Position numbers and translations under genes: made by a program
The notes under the pieces: generated by a model
What the model was told of the DNA's origin: nothing
Databases searched by the model: none
What the model saw: only the letters and a program-made list of their open reading frames with translations
Source: Phycisphaerales bacterium
GTDB lineage: Bacteria > Planctomycetota > Phycisphaerae > Phycisphaerales > UBA1924
Assembly: GCA_020847535.1 (NCBI GenBank)
Contig: JADLBU010000092.1
Coordinates: 1 to 64,000 of the forward strand
DNA length: 64,000 nt
Reading direction: 5' to 3'
Shown: positions 35,306 through 44,548 of the stretch, piece by piece
How the letters are laid out: every line of letters starts with the position of its first letter
Position numbering within the stretch: the stretch's first letter is position 1

Positions 35306-38300
35306 TCAGATCTCATCCCCGACCGTGTCATCACGCAGCGTAAGAATGTCACGCAGCTGATCGGTGGAGAGCTCGGTGAGCCAACGCTCCCCGGCCCCGA
35401 TGATGTTCATCGCCAGTTCCATCTTCTGCTCGATCATCTCATCGATGCGCTCTTCGAGCGTCCCGCGGACGACGAACTTGTGGACCAGCACCGTTCGCGT
35501 CTGGCCGATTCGGTAGGCACGGTCGGTCGCCTGGTTCTCGACGGCCGGGTTCCACCAGCGGTCGAAGTGGAAGACGTGGGTCGCCGCCGTCAGGTTCAGG
35601 CCGACGCCGCCGGCTCGCAGGCTGACCAGGAGGATCGGGGCCTTCTGGCCATCCTTCTGGAAGCGCTGGACGAGTTCTTCGCGCTGCTTCTGGGCGGTGC
35701 CGCCGTGCAGGAAGAGGACCTCGCGATCCAGGCGATGGCGGATCATGACACTGAGCAGGTGGCCCATCTGGCGGAACTGCGTGAAGACCAGGGCCTGGTC
35801 CCCCTCGGCGAGCACTTCCTCGAGCATCTCGAGGAGTCGCACGCACTTGCCGGAGCGTGCGGGATCCGGCGGTGTGAGATTGCCCTCCTCCCAGTCCTTG
35901 AGGAACTGCGAGGGATGGTTGCAGATCTGCTTGAGCTTGATGAGGGCGGAGAGCACGACGCCGCGGCGACGAATGCCTTCGGAGGTTTCGACCTCGCCCA
36001 GCATGCGCTTGACGGTGCTCTCGTAGAGGGAGGCCTGCTCGGTGGTGAGGTGGGCGAACTCGCGCGATTCGAGCTTCTCGGGCAGATCGGCGACCACGTT
36101 GGGATCGGTCTTGAGCCGGCGGAGGATGAAGGGTCGTACGAGTCCGCGGAGCTGGTCGGTCTTGGCGCGGTCGTGGTATCGCTCGACGGGGACGGCGAAC
36201 CGAGTCCTGAAGTTGTGCGGTGTCCCCAGGTATCCGGGATTCAAAAAGTCCATGATGGACCAGAGTTCGCTGAGTCGGTTCTCGACGGGGGTACCGGTGA
36301 GGGCGATCCGGCGATCGGCGGCGAGTCCGCGGACGGCCTGGGTCTGCTTGGCCTGCGGGTTCTTGATGTACTGAGCCTCATCGAGAACGAGCCGTCCCCA
36401 TCCGATCGCGGCGAGCATCTCGCGGTCGCGATGAGCGAGCGAGTATGTCGTGACGACCATGTCGTGCGCGTTGGCGGCGTCGATGAAGCCCTTGCCCAGG
36501 CGCCTGGTCATGCCGTGGTGGAGCATGATCTTGAGGTGGGGGCAGAATCGGCGCGTCTCGTGGAGCCAGTTGCCCAGGACGGACATGGGGACGATGAGGA
36601 GCGTGGGTTTGACCTTGAGCGCTTCGGCGGCTGGTGCTTCAGTGGAGGCTGGCTCGGCATCGGCGGGCGGGAGCGCTGCGGGCTCATCGAGCGGAGCGGG
36701 GGCGGGGAGCGTGAGGCGCTCGTGGGCGAGCAGGCCCAGGAGCTGGATGGTCTTGCCCAGGCCCATGTCGTCGGCGAGGCAGGCGCCCAGGCCGAACTTC
36801 TCGAGGAAGGCAAGCCAGGAGACACCGCGGACCTGGTAGGGACGAAGTGTTCCAAGGAACGTGCCGGGCGTGGCGAGCATCTGGAGGCTCTCGGCCTGGG
36901 CATCGCCGGAGAGGAGCCCGCCGATCCAGCCGGTCGCTTCGAGACCGACGACGGGGAGACCCATGCTCGCCGCATCCGAGGCGTACGCCATGCGAAGAGC
37001 CTCGCCGATCGAGACATCCCCACCCGGGTTGTCGCGGATGAAGCGGACTGCCGCATGGACATCCTCGGGACGGATCTCGACCCAGCGGCCGTTGATCTTG
37101 ACCAGCGGGCTGTTGCGCTTGGTGAGCTGCTCGAACTCACCCAGTGAAAGCGATGTATCGCCGATTGCGATCTCCCAGCGGTACTTGACGAGCGTGCCCA
37201 GGCCCAGCGATGTTCCCGATGCGCCGCCCGAGGGGCTCATCGCGCGTTCGGAGGGGGGTGTCGGATCGCTTTCGAGTTTGAGTCGAGCGCCCAGGCGAGC
37301 TGCGGGCGATTCCCACCACTCGGGCGCCTGTGAGCCGAAGCCCTGCTCGAGGAGTACCGGCCGCACTTCGCGGAGGAACTCGTACGCCTGTTTGGTGGAG
37401 AGGGTGAGTTCGATGGGCTCGGAGTCTTCGAGAGCTGATTCGAGCTTCTTGTAGATGCGGGAGGCGCGGCCGAGCTCGGCGAGCAGGAGTTCCTGGGGGT
37501 TCTCGAGGCGCTGGCCGCTGAGGACGATTGAGGGCGCGGTGAGGAGCCAGATGTCGGAGGCATCGATGATGACGCTGGGCCGCTCGACGGCCTGGAGGTG
37601 GAAGCTGACGGACCAGACGGCATCGGCCTCGGAGGCGCCATCGGCGAGCCCGAGCTTGGATTCCAGGGGTTCGTTGAGTCGGAGGCAGAGGCGCCAGTTG
37701 GAGCTTGCGCCGCGATCCTCGAGGCCGGCGATCCAGGTGCGGACGCGGCGCGTCATGTCCTGGCGGACCGCGGAGGTGGCCTCGACGGATGCGCCATCCC
37801 CGAGCAGCCCGTGCAGCCAGGCGACCTGCGGATCGCTCGCCGGATCCCGTTCGCGCACGGCATCCATCAGGTCTTCGCGTGCGAACGCCGAGCGGCACTG
37901 GGCATCGGCGATCGATGTGAGGAAGTCATCGAGGATCGCCGCCGCATCGTGCCCGAACTCATCGATCGCCGCGCGTGCGGAGGGCGGTATGGCGCGGACG
38001 AGAACATCGCGCTTCTGGGCGGTCGATTCATCGGCGGTCCAGGGCTGCCAGACTCCCAGGAGTTCACCGCTGGCGCGCTGGAGGAGCATGGGCACGAAGC
38101 GCTGCTGGGCGAGCAGGTGCCGAGCGAGGCGGGCGGCGGTTGCGAAGTAGTCGATCGTGGGTCCCAGGATCAGCTCGGGCTCGCCCTCGATGGCGCGGGA
38201 ATCGGCATCGATCAGGGCTTCGAGGACATCGGGCGCCTGGAGGGCATCGATGGAGATCCCGGGGACCGTGAAGCCCTCCAGCCCTGTCGCGGCATCTCCG

Positions 38301-38722
38301 GCATCGCGAGCGCGGCCGAGGAGCAATCGAAGGCGGGAACTCGGCTCGGGATGGAGCGTCGAGGGGAGCTTGGCGGACATCGATCCGATCCGCTGATCCC
38401 ACGCTCCGGGGATGATGGCATCGAGTGCGGTCGCGATGCGAGCGCCATCGGCGCTGAACGGGTGGGTTCGGGGCGCCTCGTGCTGAGACGGTGCGGATGG
38501 AGCAATCGCGGCGGGCGCGGCGTGGTGGAGCAAGCTCCACTGCTCTGCATCCTCGGCCCACAACAGAAGATGGTCTTGCGACCAGTTGGCGTGCAGGACA
38601 AGCTTCAATGCGGGCTCCGGAAGATCTCCCGCGATCGGCCGCGGGAGCGCTGGGTCGTTGGTGAAGTCAAGACGCGAACCGGCCGCGTGCGGGCACGCAG
38701 GCAGCCGGTCGTTTCCCCCCAC
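35306..38722 (-). CDS. SNF2-family DEAD/DEAH helicase
   Basis: The 1138-residue protein is a Swi2/Snf2-type double-stranded DNA translocase. The C-terminal 530 residues contain the motor: motif I ADDMGLGKTIQLLGLL (Lys about 657), motif II LVLDEAQYIKN (D780, DEAQ form), motif III LTGTPVENRLSELWS, motif V VSLRAGGVGLNLTAA and motif VI NQATDRAYRIGQ. The N-terminal 600 residues resemble the accessory region of bacterial SNF2 proteins (SNF2_N-associated, DUF3670-like), ending in a beta-rich part. The bacterial subgroup often has a SWIM zinc-finger partner gene next to it; none is seen here. GTG 38722 is the only start that covers the conserved N-terminus. The likely role is DNA repair or chromatin remodelling-like displacement of proteins. 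Confidence 0.9.
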   Translation of the reverse strand: MGGNDRLPACPHAAGSRLDFTNDPALPRPIAGDLPEPALKLVLHANWSQDHLLLWAEDAEQWSLLHHAAPAAIAPSAPSQHEAPRTHPFSADGARIATALDAIIPGAWDQRIGSMSAKLPSTLHPEPSSRLRLLLGRARDAGDAATGLEGFTVPGISIDALQAPDVLEALIDADSRAIEGEPELILGPTIDYFATAARLARHLLAQQRFVPMLLQRASGELLGVWQPWTADESTAQKRDVLVRAIPPSARAAIDEFGHDAAAILDDFLTSIADAQCRSAFAREDLMDAVRERDPASDPQVAWLHGLLGDGASVEATSAVRQDMTRRVRTWIAGLEDRGASSNWRLCLRLNEPLESKLGLADGASEADAVWSVSFHLQAVERPSVIIDASDIWLLTAPSIVLSGQRLENPQELLLAELGRASRIYKKLESALEDSEPIELTLSTKQAYEFLREVRPVLLEQGFGSQAPEWWESPAARLGARLKLESDPTPPSERAMSPSGGASGTSLGLGTLVKYRWEIAIGDTSLSLGEFEQLTKRNSPLVKINGRWVEIRPEDVHAAVRFIRDNPGGDVSIGEALRMAYASDAASMGLPVVGLEATGWIGGLLSGDAQAESLQMLATPGTFLGTLRPYQVRGVSWLAFLEKFGLGACLADDMGLGKTIQLLGLLAHERLTLPAPAPLDEPAALPPADAEPASTEAPAAEALKVKPTLLIVPMSVLGNWLHETRRFCPHLKIMLHHGMTRRLGKGFIDAANAHDMVVTTYSLAHRDREMLAAIGWGRLVLDEAQYIKNPQAKQTQAVRGLAADRRIALTGTPVENRLSELWSIMDFLNPGYLGTPHNFRTRFAVPVERYHDRAKTDQLRGLVRPFILRRLKTDPNVVADLPEKLESREFAHLTTEQASLYESTVKRMLGEVETSEGIRRRGVVLSALIKLKQICNHPSQFLKDWEEGNLTPPDPARSGKCVRLLEMLEEVLAEGDQALVFTQFRQMGHLLSVMIRHRLDREVLFLHGGTAQKQREELVQRFQKDGQKAPILLVSLRAGGVGLNLTAATHVFHFDRWWNPAVENQATDRAYRIGQTRTVLVHKFVVRGTLEERIDEMIEQKMELAMNIIGAGERWLTELSTDQLRDILTLRDDTVGDEI

Positions 38723-38752
38723 GGGGATCCGTTTGGCGGCAGTGGGGTGAAA

Positions 38753-38825
38753 TGAGGGCGCAGGGACTCGAACCCTGGACCAACGGCTTAAAAGGCCGAT
38801 GCTCTACCAACTGAGCTACGCCCTC
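38753..38825 (-). tRNA. tRNA-Lys (anticodon TTT)
   Basis: The minus strand folds into a full cloverleaf of 73 bases. The acceptor stem is GAGGGCG/CGCCCTC with discriminator A, the D arm is GCTCAGTTGGTAGAGC, the anticodon loop is CTTTTAA (anticodon TTT, lysine), and the T arm is CAGGGTTCGAGTCCCTG. The variable loop is short (class I). CCA is not encoded. It lies 30 bases upstream of the SNF2 gene start. Confidence 0.97.
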
Positions 38826-39163
38826 GAACAACTTCCGCACCTGTGGGGACGGGGAGTCTCGGCGGATTCTATGGGCTTCGGAAGGACGGGGAGAGTTGGG
38901 GTGAAACCGCGGCATCGGAATCCGTTCGTCCGCGGTTTGTCCGGCGGTCGCCCGGCGAGAAATCCGCTCAAAACGAGGCGAAACCCGTGCGGAACTGACT
39001 CCAGGTAAGTGCGTACTATCAACCGCGGAGGTAGATCACGCTCGGCGACTCGGTGCGTGCACCGAACCATCGTGAAGCCAGCCGGCCTCGTTGATTGCCG
39101 GCCTCTGGCTCGGGCGACTCTCGCACCTAGTGCTCATCATCCCACCCTGCATCGGAGAAAGCC
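38826..39163. other. intergenic region before the lipoprotein operon
   Basis: These 338 bases lie between the tRNA gene and the operon on the other strand and should contain both promoters. A weak stem around 39074-39106 (GCCAG/CTGGC and CGGC/GCCG) lies ahead of the operon. I see no other structure. Confidence 0.5.
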
Positions 39164-39820
39164 ATGAATGCTTTGGCGTGGTCGAAGTGTGTTCGCACGG
39201 GTCGGTTGTTCGGGACATCGTGGATGCTCACGGCGGCGCTGGTTGGCGGTTGCCAGGCCGAACGCCCGAGCGATCGGGTGGATCCGTACTCGGAGCCGGG
39301 GCCGGCGACGTTGAATGACCCGGGGGTGAGTCCGCGGACGCTGCTGGAGTTCACCGACCAGGTGAACCAGAGCCTGGCGGACCGGATCCCGACGATCACC
39401 GAGATCCGCAGCGCGCCTCAGAAGGTGGTGCTCGCGGGCGGAGCGATCACGAACCGGACGCGGACACCGTCGAACGACTTCCTGGCGGTGCGGAGCAAGA
39501 TTTTCTCCACGATGGTGAACAGCAACGTGGCGCAGCACGCGATCATTCTGGACAACATTGAGGATATGGATGAGCAGGTGAATCGATACGCGCAGCAAGG
39601 CGGTCCGGATCGGCTGGATGAGGGTGGTGGTGGCGGCGGGCTCGCATCAGCGCGGTATGACCCGGCGATCGTGTACATCCTCAACGGCGAGTTCAGCGAG
39701 ATCAGCCGCGCGGCGGGGCGTGACAGCACGTACATCTTCAACTGGAAGCTGGTGAGCCTCAAGACCAGCCAAGTGGTGTACGCCGACACGGTGACATCGA
39801 CGCAGACCAGGACGCGGTGA
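39164..39820 (+). CDS. LpoB-like outer-membrane lipoprotein
   Basis: The 218-residue protein has a lipoprotein signal with lipidated Cys30 (LTAALVGGC). Its mature part resembles LpoB/YcfM, the outer-membrane activator of penicillin-binding protein 1B: an N-terminal disordered stretch, then LLEFTDQVNQSLADRI, ITNRTRTPSNDFLAVRSKIF, a Gly-rich loop, and YILNGEFSEISRAAGRDSTY followed by FNWKLVSLKTSQVVYADT. The repeated beta-alpha elements and the position of ITNRT fit the family. It is the first gene of a five-gene operon. The role, stimulation of peptidoglycan polymerisation, is by analogy only. Confidence 0.78.
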   Translation: MNALAWSKCVRTGRLFGTSWMLTAALVGGCQAERPSDRVDPYSEPGPATLNDPGVSPRTLLEFTDQVNQSLADRIPTITEIRSAPQKVVLAGGAITNRTRTPSNDFLAVRSKIFSTMVNSNVAQHAIILDNIEDMDEQVNRYAQQGGPDRLDEGGGGGGLASARYDPAIVYILNGEFSEISRAAGRDSTYIFNWKLVSLKTSQVVYADTVTSTQTRTR

Positions 39821-39896
39821 TCGGATCGAGCCACAAGAGATGTGATCCCCGCGGCTGTGCAGATGTGCGGTTGGGTGTTGTGCGGATGCAGAGCGT

Positions 39897-40499
39897 ATGG
39901 TGAGGAATCGGGCGATCCAGGCGGTTCAGGCGCTGCTGATGTGCATCGCGGCCCTGGTGATTTGGGGTTGCGCGGCGAGCGGGGCTGACAACTCGCGGCT
40001 GACGGCGGGGGACATCATCGATACCGCCGGGATCGTGCGGCAGTCGCTCGCGGAGAGCCAGTTCTTGTCGTGGCGCACGATGCAGGGGCCGCCGATCCGG
40101 CTCGGGCTTGCGGAGCCCACCAACAGGTCCGGGGAACGGCTTGCAGCGTCCGATCGCTGGGCGATCGCCGGGCTTGTGGTGTATGACCGCGGGATCCAGG
40201 ATCTGCTGGCGAGCCGGAATGTGCGGCTGTATCTGCCCGAGGAGACGCTGCGGGCGCTTGAACAATCGGGCGGGGATGGCACCAGGCCGATGGGGATCAC
40301 GCTTGATCCGCCGGAGTACATCCTGCGCACCGAGATCCGGTCGATCGCGCGGCAGGGCTCGCTTGCGAGCACTGTCAGCGATCAGCGGCTGGATGTCTAC
40401 CTGATCGACTACCGCATCACGGGGATGAACTCCAGCGAGGTCGCGTGGTCGAAGGCGGTTGAGCTTGCGCGTCAGGCGAGCGGGACGGTGGCGGACTGA
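39897..40499 (+). CDS. LpoB-related lipoprotein, divergent second copy
   Basis: The 200-residue product has lipidated Cys25 (ALVIWGC). It shares the fold outline of the preceding protein: ADIIDTAGIVRQSLAES-type helix, LGLAEPTNRSGERL in the place of ITNRT, a helix around IQDLLASRNVRLYLPEE, and YILRTEIRSIARQ with VYLIDYRITGMNSSEVAW at the end. Pairwise identity with the first protein is low, so it is an old paralogue. Its stop codon overlaps the next start (TGATG), so translation is coupled. The partner is unknown. Confidence 0.68.
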   Translation: MVRNRAIQAVQALLMCIAALVIWGCAASGADNSRLTAGDIIDTAGIVRQSLAESQFLSWRTMQGPPIRLGLAEPTNRSGERLAASDRWAIAGLVVYDRGIQDLLASRNVRLYLPEETLRALEQSGGDGTRPMGITLDPPEYILRTEIRSIARQGSLASTVSDQRLDVYLIDYRITGMNSSEVAWSKAVELARQASGTVAD

Positions 40500-42334
40500 T
40501 GAGCCGCGGCCGAGTCATCTCCTGGCTGATGGTGGTGCTGCCGGTCCTGCCGGCGTTCGCGGCGTCGTTGTCCGGGTGTGCGTACAAGAGGGATGAATCG
40601 GGGGTTCTGCTGGTGGAGCGCGGGCAGTTCGGCCATGCACGGGAGCGGGTCGCCGAGTCCGCGAGCGATGAGCCCGAAGATCGCGATTTTATCCTCGATC
40701 AGATGAAGCTGGTCTCGATGGGCCTGGCCGATGGCATGGCCGATGTCGTCGAGCCGGCCGCCGGCCGGCTGTACGACCGCCTGCGGACGCAGGGGCTTAA
40801 CGATGACAAGCGGTTCGCATCGATCATGCTGACAGAGGGTTCGGTGCGCATCTACAAGGGGGATCCCTTCGAGCAGGCGCTGGCGTTCTACAACATCGCG
40901 CTCCTGGATGGGATCAAGGGGGATTGGGGGAACATGCGGGCGGCATCGCAGCAGTCGCTCTTCCTGCTGCGTGATTTCAGCAAATCGCTGCAGGAGTCGG
41001 GGAGTGGTGGATCGGGGAACAAGGCCGCGAAGGCGCGGGGACGCGGGAACGGGTCATCAACCTCGTCAGACGATCCGGCCGGGGAAGATTCGACGGCCCT
41101 CGTGCGTGCGGCGGCAGTCGCCGACCGGGATGGCAAGAGTGGGGATGCGCTGGGGATCGATTACACACCCACCGCCTCCGACTTCGAAATCGGCTACGCG
41201 CTGCGAGCGATCGCCGCCCGCAGGCTCGGTGAGACCGATGACATGAATGAAGCGATTGCGACGCTTCGGCAGATCGCCCCGCGCCTGGGGGATGTGTGCG
41301 ATCTGATCGCCGGTGGGAATTACAACACGATCTTCGTCGTTGACTACGGAATGGCGCCCGAGAAATACGGGAGCGGACCGGATGGGGCGATCGCGGCACG
41401 CGCGCCGGTCACTCCCAGCGCTGATACCCCGCTGCGCATCACCGCGGCGAGCGGGAGTTCGACGTGGCCGGTGATCACCGATGTCAACAGGATCGCCAGC
41501 AGCACCAAATGGGCGAACATGGAGGACATCCGTGTCGCCAAGAGCACGATCGGATCGGCTCTCCTGGCCGGCGGCGGGATCGCGGCGATCTCGGCGGACG
41601 ATGGTGATGACACGCAGCAGCTTGTGGGGCTGATCCTGGCGGGGGTCGGCATTCTGCTCAAGGCGACCAGCAGCGCGGATACGCGGCACAACGAGCTCTT
41701 TCCGCAGCGGATCTACATCGCGCTGGCGCACCTGGATCAGCCGATCAACCGCATCGAGCTGGCGGTGGAGGATGGAGGCGCCGCCGGGGCGAGCCGGCTG
41801 GTTCTTCCCGATGTGCCGGGGGCTTCGGCCGATGGTCTCTCGCTGCACTACATCCGCATGCCCTCGCAGATCCAGACGTGGATGACATCGGAGAAGCTGC
41901 GCTACACCAACGACCGCACCGGGGATGTGAATATGGCAAGCGAATGCCTCCCCTACATCCTCGGCGGCAGGGATGTCCAGACGCCGACGTTGCAGGCGCT
42001 GCGCGACTACCAGCGCAGCGGGTATCTGATGAACTACAGCCTCGATGACCTGCGCCAGCTCTACCGGGATGAGGAGATCGAGGTCGCCGGTGAGACTTCA
42101 TCGATCGACCGCACGGGGCTGCATGTCCTCGAGGGCGGATCGTGGCTGTTCACACCAGATCCCGGGAGCATCGGGTACAAGCGGCTCTATTACGCGGATC
42201 ACCCGCCGTATCGAGCACTGACGCGGCGCGTTGCCGGCCTTGCTCGCCAGATCATGTTGGATCGGGCGGCACGCGCGGGACACAGTTCGGGATCGGCGAT
42301 CAAAGTTCCAGACACACGGAAGGAAGAACCATGA
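40499..42334 (+). CDS. COG3014-like lipoprotein
   Basis: The 611-residue lipoprotein (lipidated Cys27, ASLSGC) resembles the COG3014 group, large tetratricopeptide-like proteins usually encoded beside lpoB and ycfL-type genes. The N-terminal half is helical (DFILDQMKLVSMGLADGM, GDPFEQALAFYNIALLDGIK). A disordered Gly/Ser/Lys segment interrupts it at about 165-200. The middle has a hydrophobic stretch (STIGSALLAGGGIAAISADD and GLILAGVGILLKA), and the rest is beta-rich with IYIALAHLDQPINRIELAVE. The gene overlaps the following start by four bases (ATGA). Its function is unknown but envelope-associated. Confidence 0.7.
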   Translation: MSRGRVISWLMVVLPVLPAFAASLSGCAYKRDESGVLLVERGQFGHARERVAESASDEPEDRDFILDQMKLVSMGLADGMADVVEPAAGRLYDRLRTQGLNDDKRFASIMLTEGSVRIYKGDPFEQALAFYNIALLDGIKGDWGNMRAASQQSLFLLRDFSKSLQESGSGGSGNKAAKARGRGNGSSTSSDDPAGEDSTALVRAAAVADRDGKSGDALGIDYTPTASDFEIGYALRAIAARRLGETDDMNEAIATLRQIAPRLGDVCDLIAGGNYNTIFVVDYGMAPEKYGSGPDGAIAARAPVTPSADTPLRITAASGSSTWPVITDVNRIASSTKWANMEDIRVAKSTIGSALLAGGGIAAISADDGDDTQQLVGLILAGVGILLKATSSADTRHNELFPQRIYIALAHLDQPINRIELAVEDGGAAGASRLVLPDVPGASADGLSLHYIRMPSQIQTWMTSEKLRYTNDRTGDVNMASECLPYILGGRDVQTPTLQALRDYQRSGYLMNYSLDDLRQLYRDEEIEVAGETSSIDRTGLHVLEGGSWLFTPDPGSIGYKRLYYADHPPYRALTRRVAGLARQIMLDRAARAGHSSGSAIKVPDTRKEEP

Positions 42335-42747
42335 AATCGGGATACCTTGCATTGTCGTTGCTCTCGGCGGCGCTCGCGTTGCCGGGGTGCGACACCGTTC
42401 GCGCGCCGTATGCACCGGCGGGGGATCCGTTGCCGGCGAGCAACTATCCGAAGGTGGCGTACCTGGACAAGGAGCTGCCGGGGATGCTGGTGGCGGATCC
42501 TGCGGTCGTGATCGTGGATCGGCCGGAGGGCCGGCCGATGAAGGTGACGGTGCCGTTGCGGTCGGTGGTGGAGCACACGATGCGGCTTCAGTACCAGTAC
42601 ACGTGGCGCGATTCGCTGGGTCGGCCCGTGGGGCAGAGCGGGTGGATCTTCACCCGCGTCGAGCCGCGGGTGCAGGTGCCCTTCCAGGCCAACGCGCTGT
42701 CGATGGATGCGACTGATTGGCGCCTGGAAGTTCGCTTCGAACGCTGA
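42331..42747 (+). CDS. YcfL-like (DUF1425) lipoprotein
   Basis: The 138-residue protein has lipidated Cys20 (ALALPGC). The mature domain fits DUF1425 (YcfL): LRSVVEHTMRLQYQYTWRDS, GRPVGQSGWIFTRVEPR and LSMDATDWRLEVRF, a small beta-sandwich. In E. coli ycfL is directly next to lpoB, so the neighbourhood is conserved across phyla. ATG 42331 has an excellent ribosome binding site (GGAAGGAAG) and overlaps the stop of the preceding gene. YcfL has no settled role; association with the peptidoglycan-synthase lipoproteins is inferred from context. Confidence 0.75.
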   Translation: MKSGYLALSLLSAALALPGCDTVRAPYAPAGDPLPASNYPKVAYLDKELPGMLVADPAVVIVDRPEGRPMKVTVPLRSVVEHTMRLQYQYTWRDSLGRPVGQSGWIFTRVEPRVQVPFQANALSMDATDWRLEVRFER

Positions 42748-42783
42748 ACAGACCGAACGCACCTTTTTTCACGGAGACTCACG

Positions 42784-44460
42784 ATGTCCCGCCTTTGCAT
42801 GTTGTCCGCGAACCTCGCTGTCGTTGCCGCGATCATGCTTCCGAGCCTTGTGCAGGCCCAGACACCGGCCCAGGCGCAGCCGCAGAAGCCCAACCCCCCG
42901 CCCCTGGAGCCGTACGTGGAACCGGTACTGGATGTCGGCATGTGGGCGCGGGCGTACGAGCTTGCCAACCGGCCGCGGCTGCTGGTGCTTGCCGGGCACG
43001 GGACGGATCGGCACCAGGCGATGGATCCCGGGCAGGTGCTGAGCAACCTGGATGCGGGCGGAATCACGCACAAGATCCGATCCGCCCTGATTGCCGAGCT
43101 CAACGCGCCGGGGGCGGACATCGAGTTCGTGGATGACAATGCCCTTCGTGCGGCGGCATCTCGGCTGCGTGAGAACGCAGCGCTGGCGGGGGATTCCGAT
43201 GCTTCGCAGCTCATCGGGCAGCAGCTCGGCGCTGACCAGTTCATCCTGGCGCGGCTGATGAAGTCGGATCTTCCAGGTTCGCCGTTCTCCGTGGTCGTTG
43301 AGAATTCCGACCTGGCCCGGGGGCGCAAGGGCGCCAGTTTCCCCTTTGATTGGAAGGGCGGGACTGATGTCGTAAACATCAAGGCCAATGCGAGGGCGGT
43401 GGCGATCAAGCTGACCAATGACTTCGCGGAGCGGGCCAACAATCCGGTGCGGTACTCGGTGCAGCTGTTTGGGCTGACGACGATTGAGATGCAGTCGGCG
43501 GCCGCGGAGACGCTCAACGCGATGCCGGGGCTGCGGGGGCAGGTCCGGCCGCGAACCGGAGGCACGGTCAAGGATGGCGACACGGGCAAGGCGGAGTCGT
43601 TCAACGAGTACGAGATCGCGTTCGTACGCGGGAACGATCCGGATGCAGCGCAGCTCAGCGCGGAACTGGCAGGTGTGCTGCGCACGCGATACAACCTGGT
43701 CGTCGAGCCCAGGCAGTCGGAGGCGGGACGGATCGCGTTGCGGGTGCGGGAGGGAACGGGTGGCATGACGAAGGGCGCAAGCGTTCCAAGCACTGCCCCA
43801 CCTTCGCCGGCACCGGTCACAGCGCAGGATCTGGGCAAGCTCTACACCGATCGCGGATCCCCGAGGATCGCGGTGCTGGTGAACCGTGCGGCGACCATCA
43901 ATGAGATGAACGAATGGCGACGCTCACGCAGCGAGTCGGCCGGCCTGCAGACGACCGAGGCCGGGGGTGGCATCGTCGTTCTCGGCGCTGCGGGGAGCGG
44001 CCAGCCCGGTGCATCGCCGGGTGCGGATGTGGATCCGGCTGTCCTCGAGGCATGGGCGCGGCAGGTCGAGCAGACGATCTCGCAATCGCTGGAGGGCCAG
44101 CACGGGGTGACGCGGCTGGTGTCGTCGGACCTGACGCGGGCTTCGTTGCTTCCCAAGCTCGACCAGGGTCAGAAATACGCGGAGTCCGAGCGGCTTGTCG
44201 AGTTGCTTCGCGCCGAGCAGGTCGCGGAGATCGCGATCGTGGGGATGGGAAGGGTCGTCAGCGGGATCGCGGGCAACGAGCTGGTCTACACGTTCGAGAC
44301 AATCGACCTGTCCAGCGGCAACCGGCTGGGGGCGGCAATCGTGACAGCGCCGTGGCGTGCGGGTGCGACGGCGGAGGCGCTCTCCGGTTCGAGCGCGGAT
44401 GTCGGAGGCCGGGCGGTCGGGCAGTCGGTGACAGCACTGCGGGATGCCTGGTCGCGGTAA
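42784..44460 (+). CDS. exported CsgG/LpoB-type tandem-domain protein
   Basis: The 558-residue protein has a cleavable signal peptide (MSRLCMLSANLAVVAAIMLP, cleavage after VQA) rather than a lipobox. Two related domains can be seen. The first (about residues 60-240) has RLLVLAGHGTDRHQAMDPGQ and IRSALIAELNAPGADIEFVD, then IGQQLGADQFILARL. The second (about 350-555) has SPRIAVLVNRAATINEMNEW, VEQTISQSLEGQHGVTRLVS, VAEIAIVGMGRVV and LGAAIVTAPWRAG. The alternation of nucleotide-binding-like beta-alpha units and NR segment is typical of the LpoB/CsgG/FlgT fold. It closes the operon, before a strong hairpin. It is probably a periplasmic partner of the lipoproteins. Confidence 0.68.
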   Translation: MSRLCMLSANLAVVAAIMLPSLVQAQTPAQAQPQKPNPPPLEPYVEPVLDVGMWARAYELANRPRLLVLAGHGTDRHQAMDPGQVLSNLDAGGITHKIRSALIAELNAPGADIEFVDDNALRAAASRLRENAALAGDSDASQLIGQQLGADQFILARLMKSDLPGSPFSVVVENSDLARGRKGASFPFDWKGGTDVVNIKANARAVAIKLTNDFAERANNPVRYSVQLFGLTTIEMQSAAAETLNAMPGLRGQVRPRTGGTVKDGDTGKAESFNEYEIAFVRGNDPDAAQLSAELAGVLRTRYNLVVEPRQSEAGRIALRVREGTGGMTKGASVPSTAPPSPAPVTAQDLGKLYTDRGSPRIAVLVNRAATINEMNEWRRSRSESAGLQTTEAGGGIVVLGAAGSGQPGASPGADVDPAVLEAWARQVEQTISQSLEGQHGVTRLVSSDLTRASLLPKLDQGQKYAESERLVELLRAEQVAEIAIVGMGRVVSGIAGNELVYTFETIDLSSGNRLGAAIVTAPWRAGATAEALSGSSADVGGRAVGQSVTALRDAWSR

Positions 44461-44476
44461 GCGGGACGATTGAACC

Positions 44477-44506
44477 ACCGGCCCGGGCGTGTGTGCCCGG
44501 GCCGGT
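44477..44506. terminator. strong hairpin between convergent genes
   Basis: A perfect 12-bp stem (ACCGGCCCGGGC at 44477-44488 with GCCCGGGCCGGT at 44495-44506) has loop GTGTGT. It lies 17 bases past the operon's stop codon. The T-run is poor (GCTCTCTC), so termination may need Rho or act in both directions. Confidence 0.7.
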
Positions 44507-44548
44507 GCTCTCTCGAGTCCCTGGTGTGAAGGGAGCTGGGGGGCGAGT

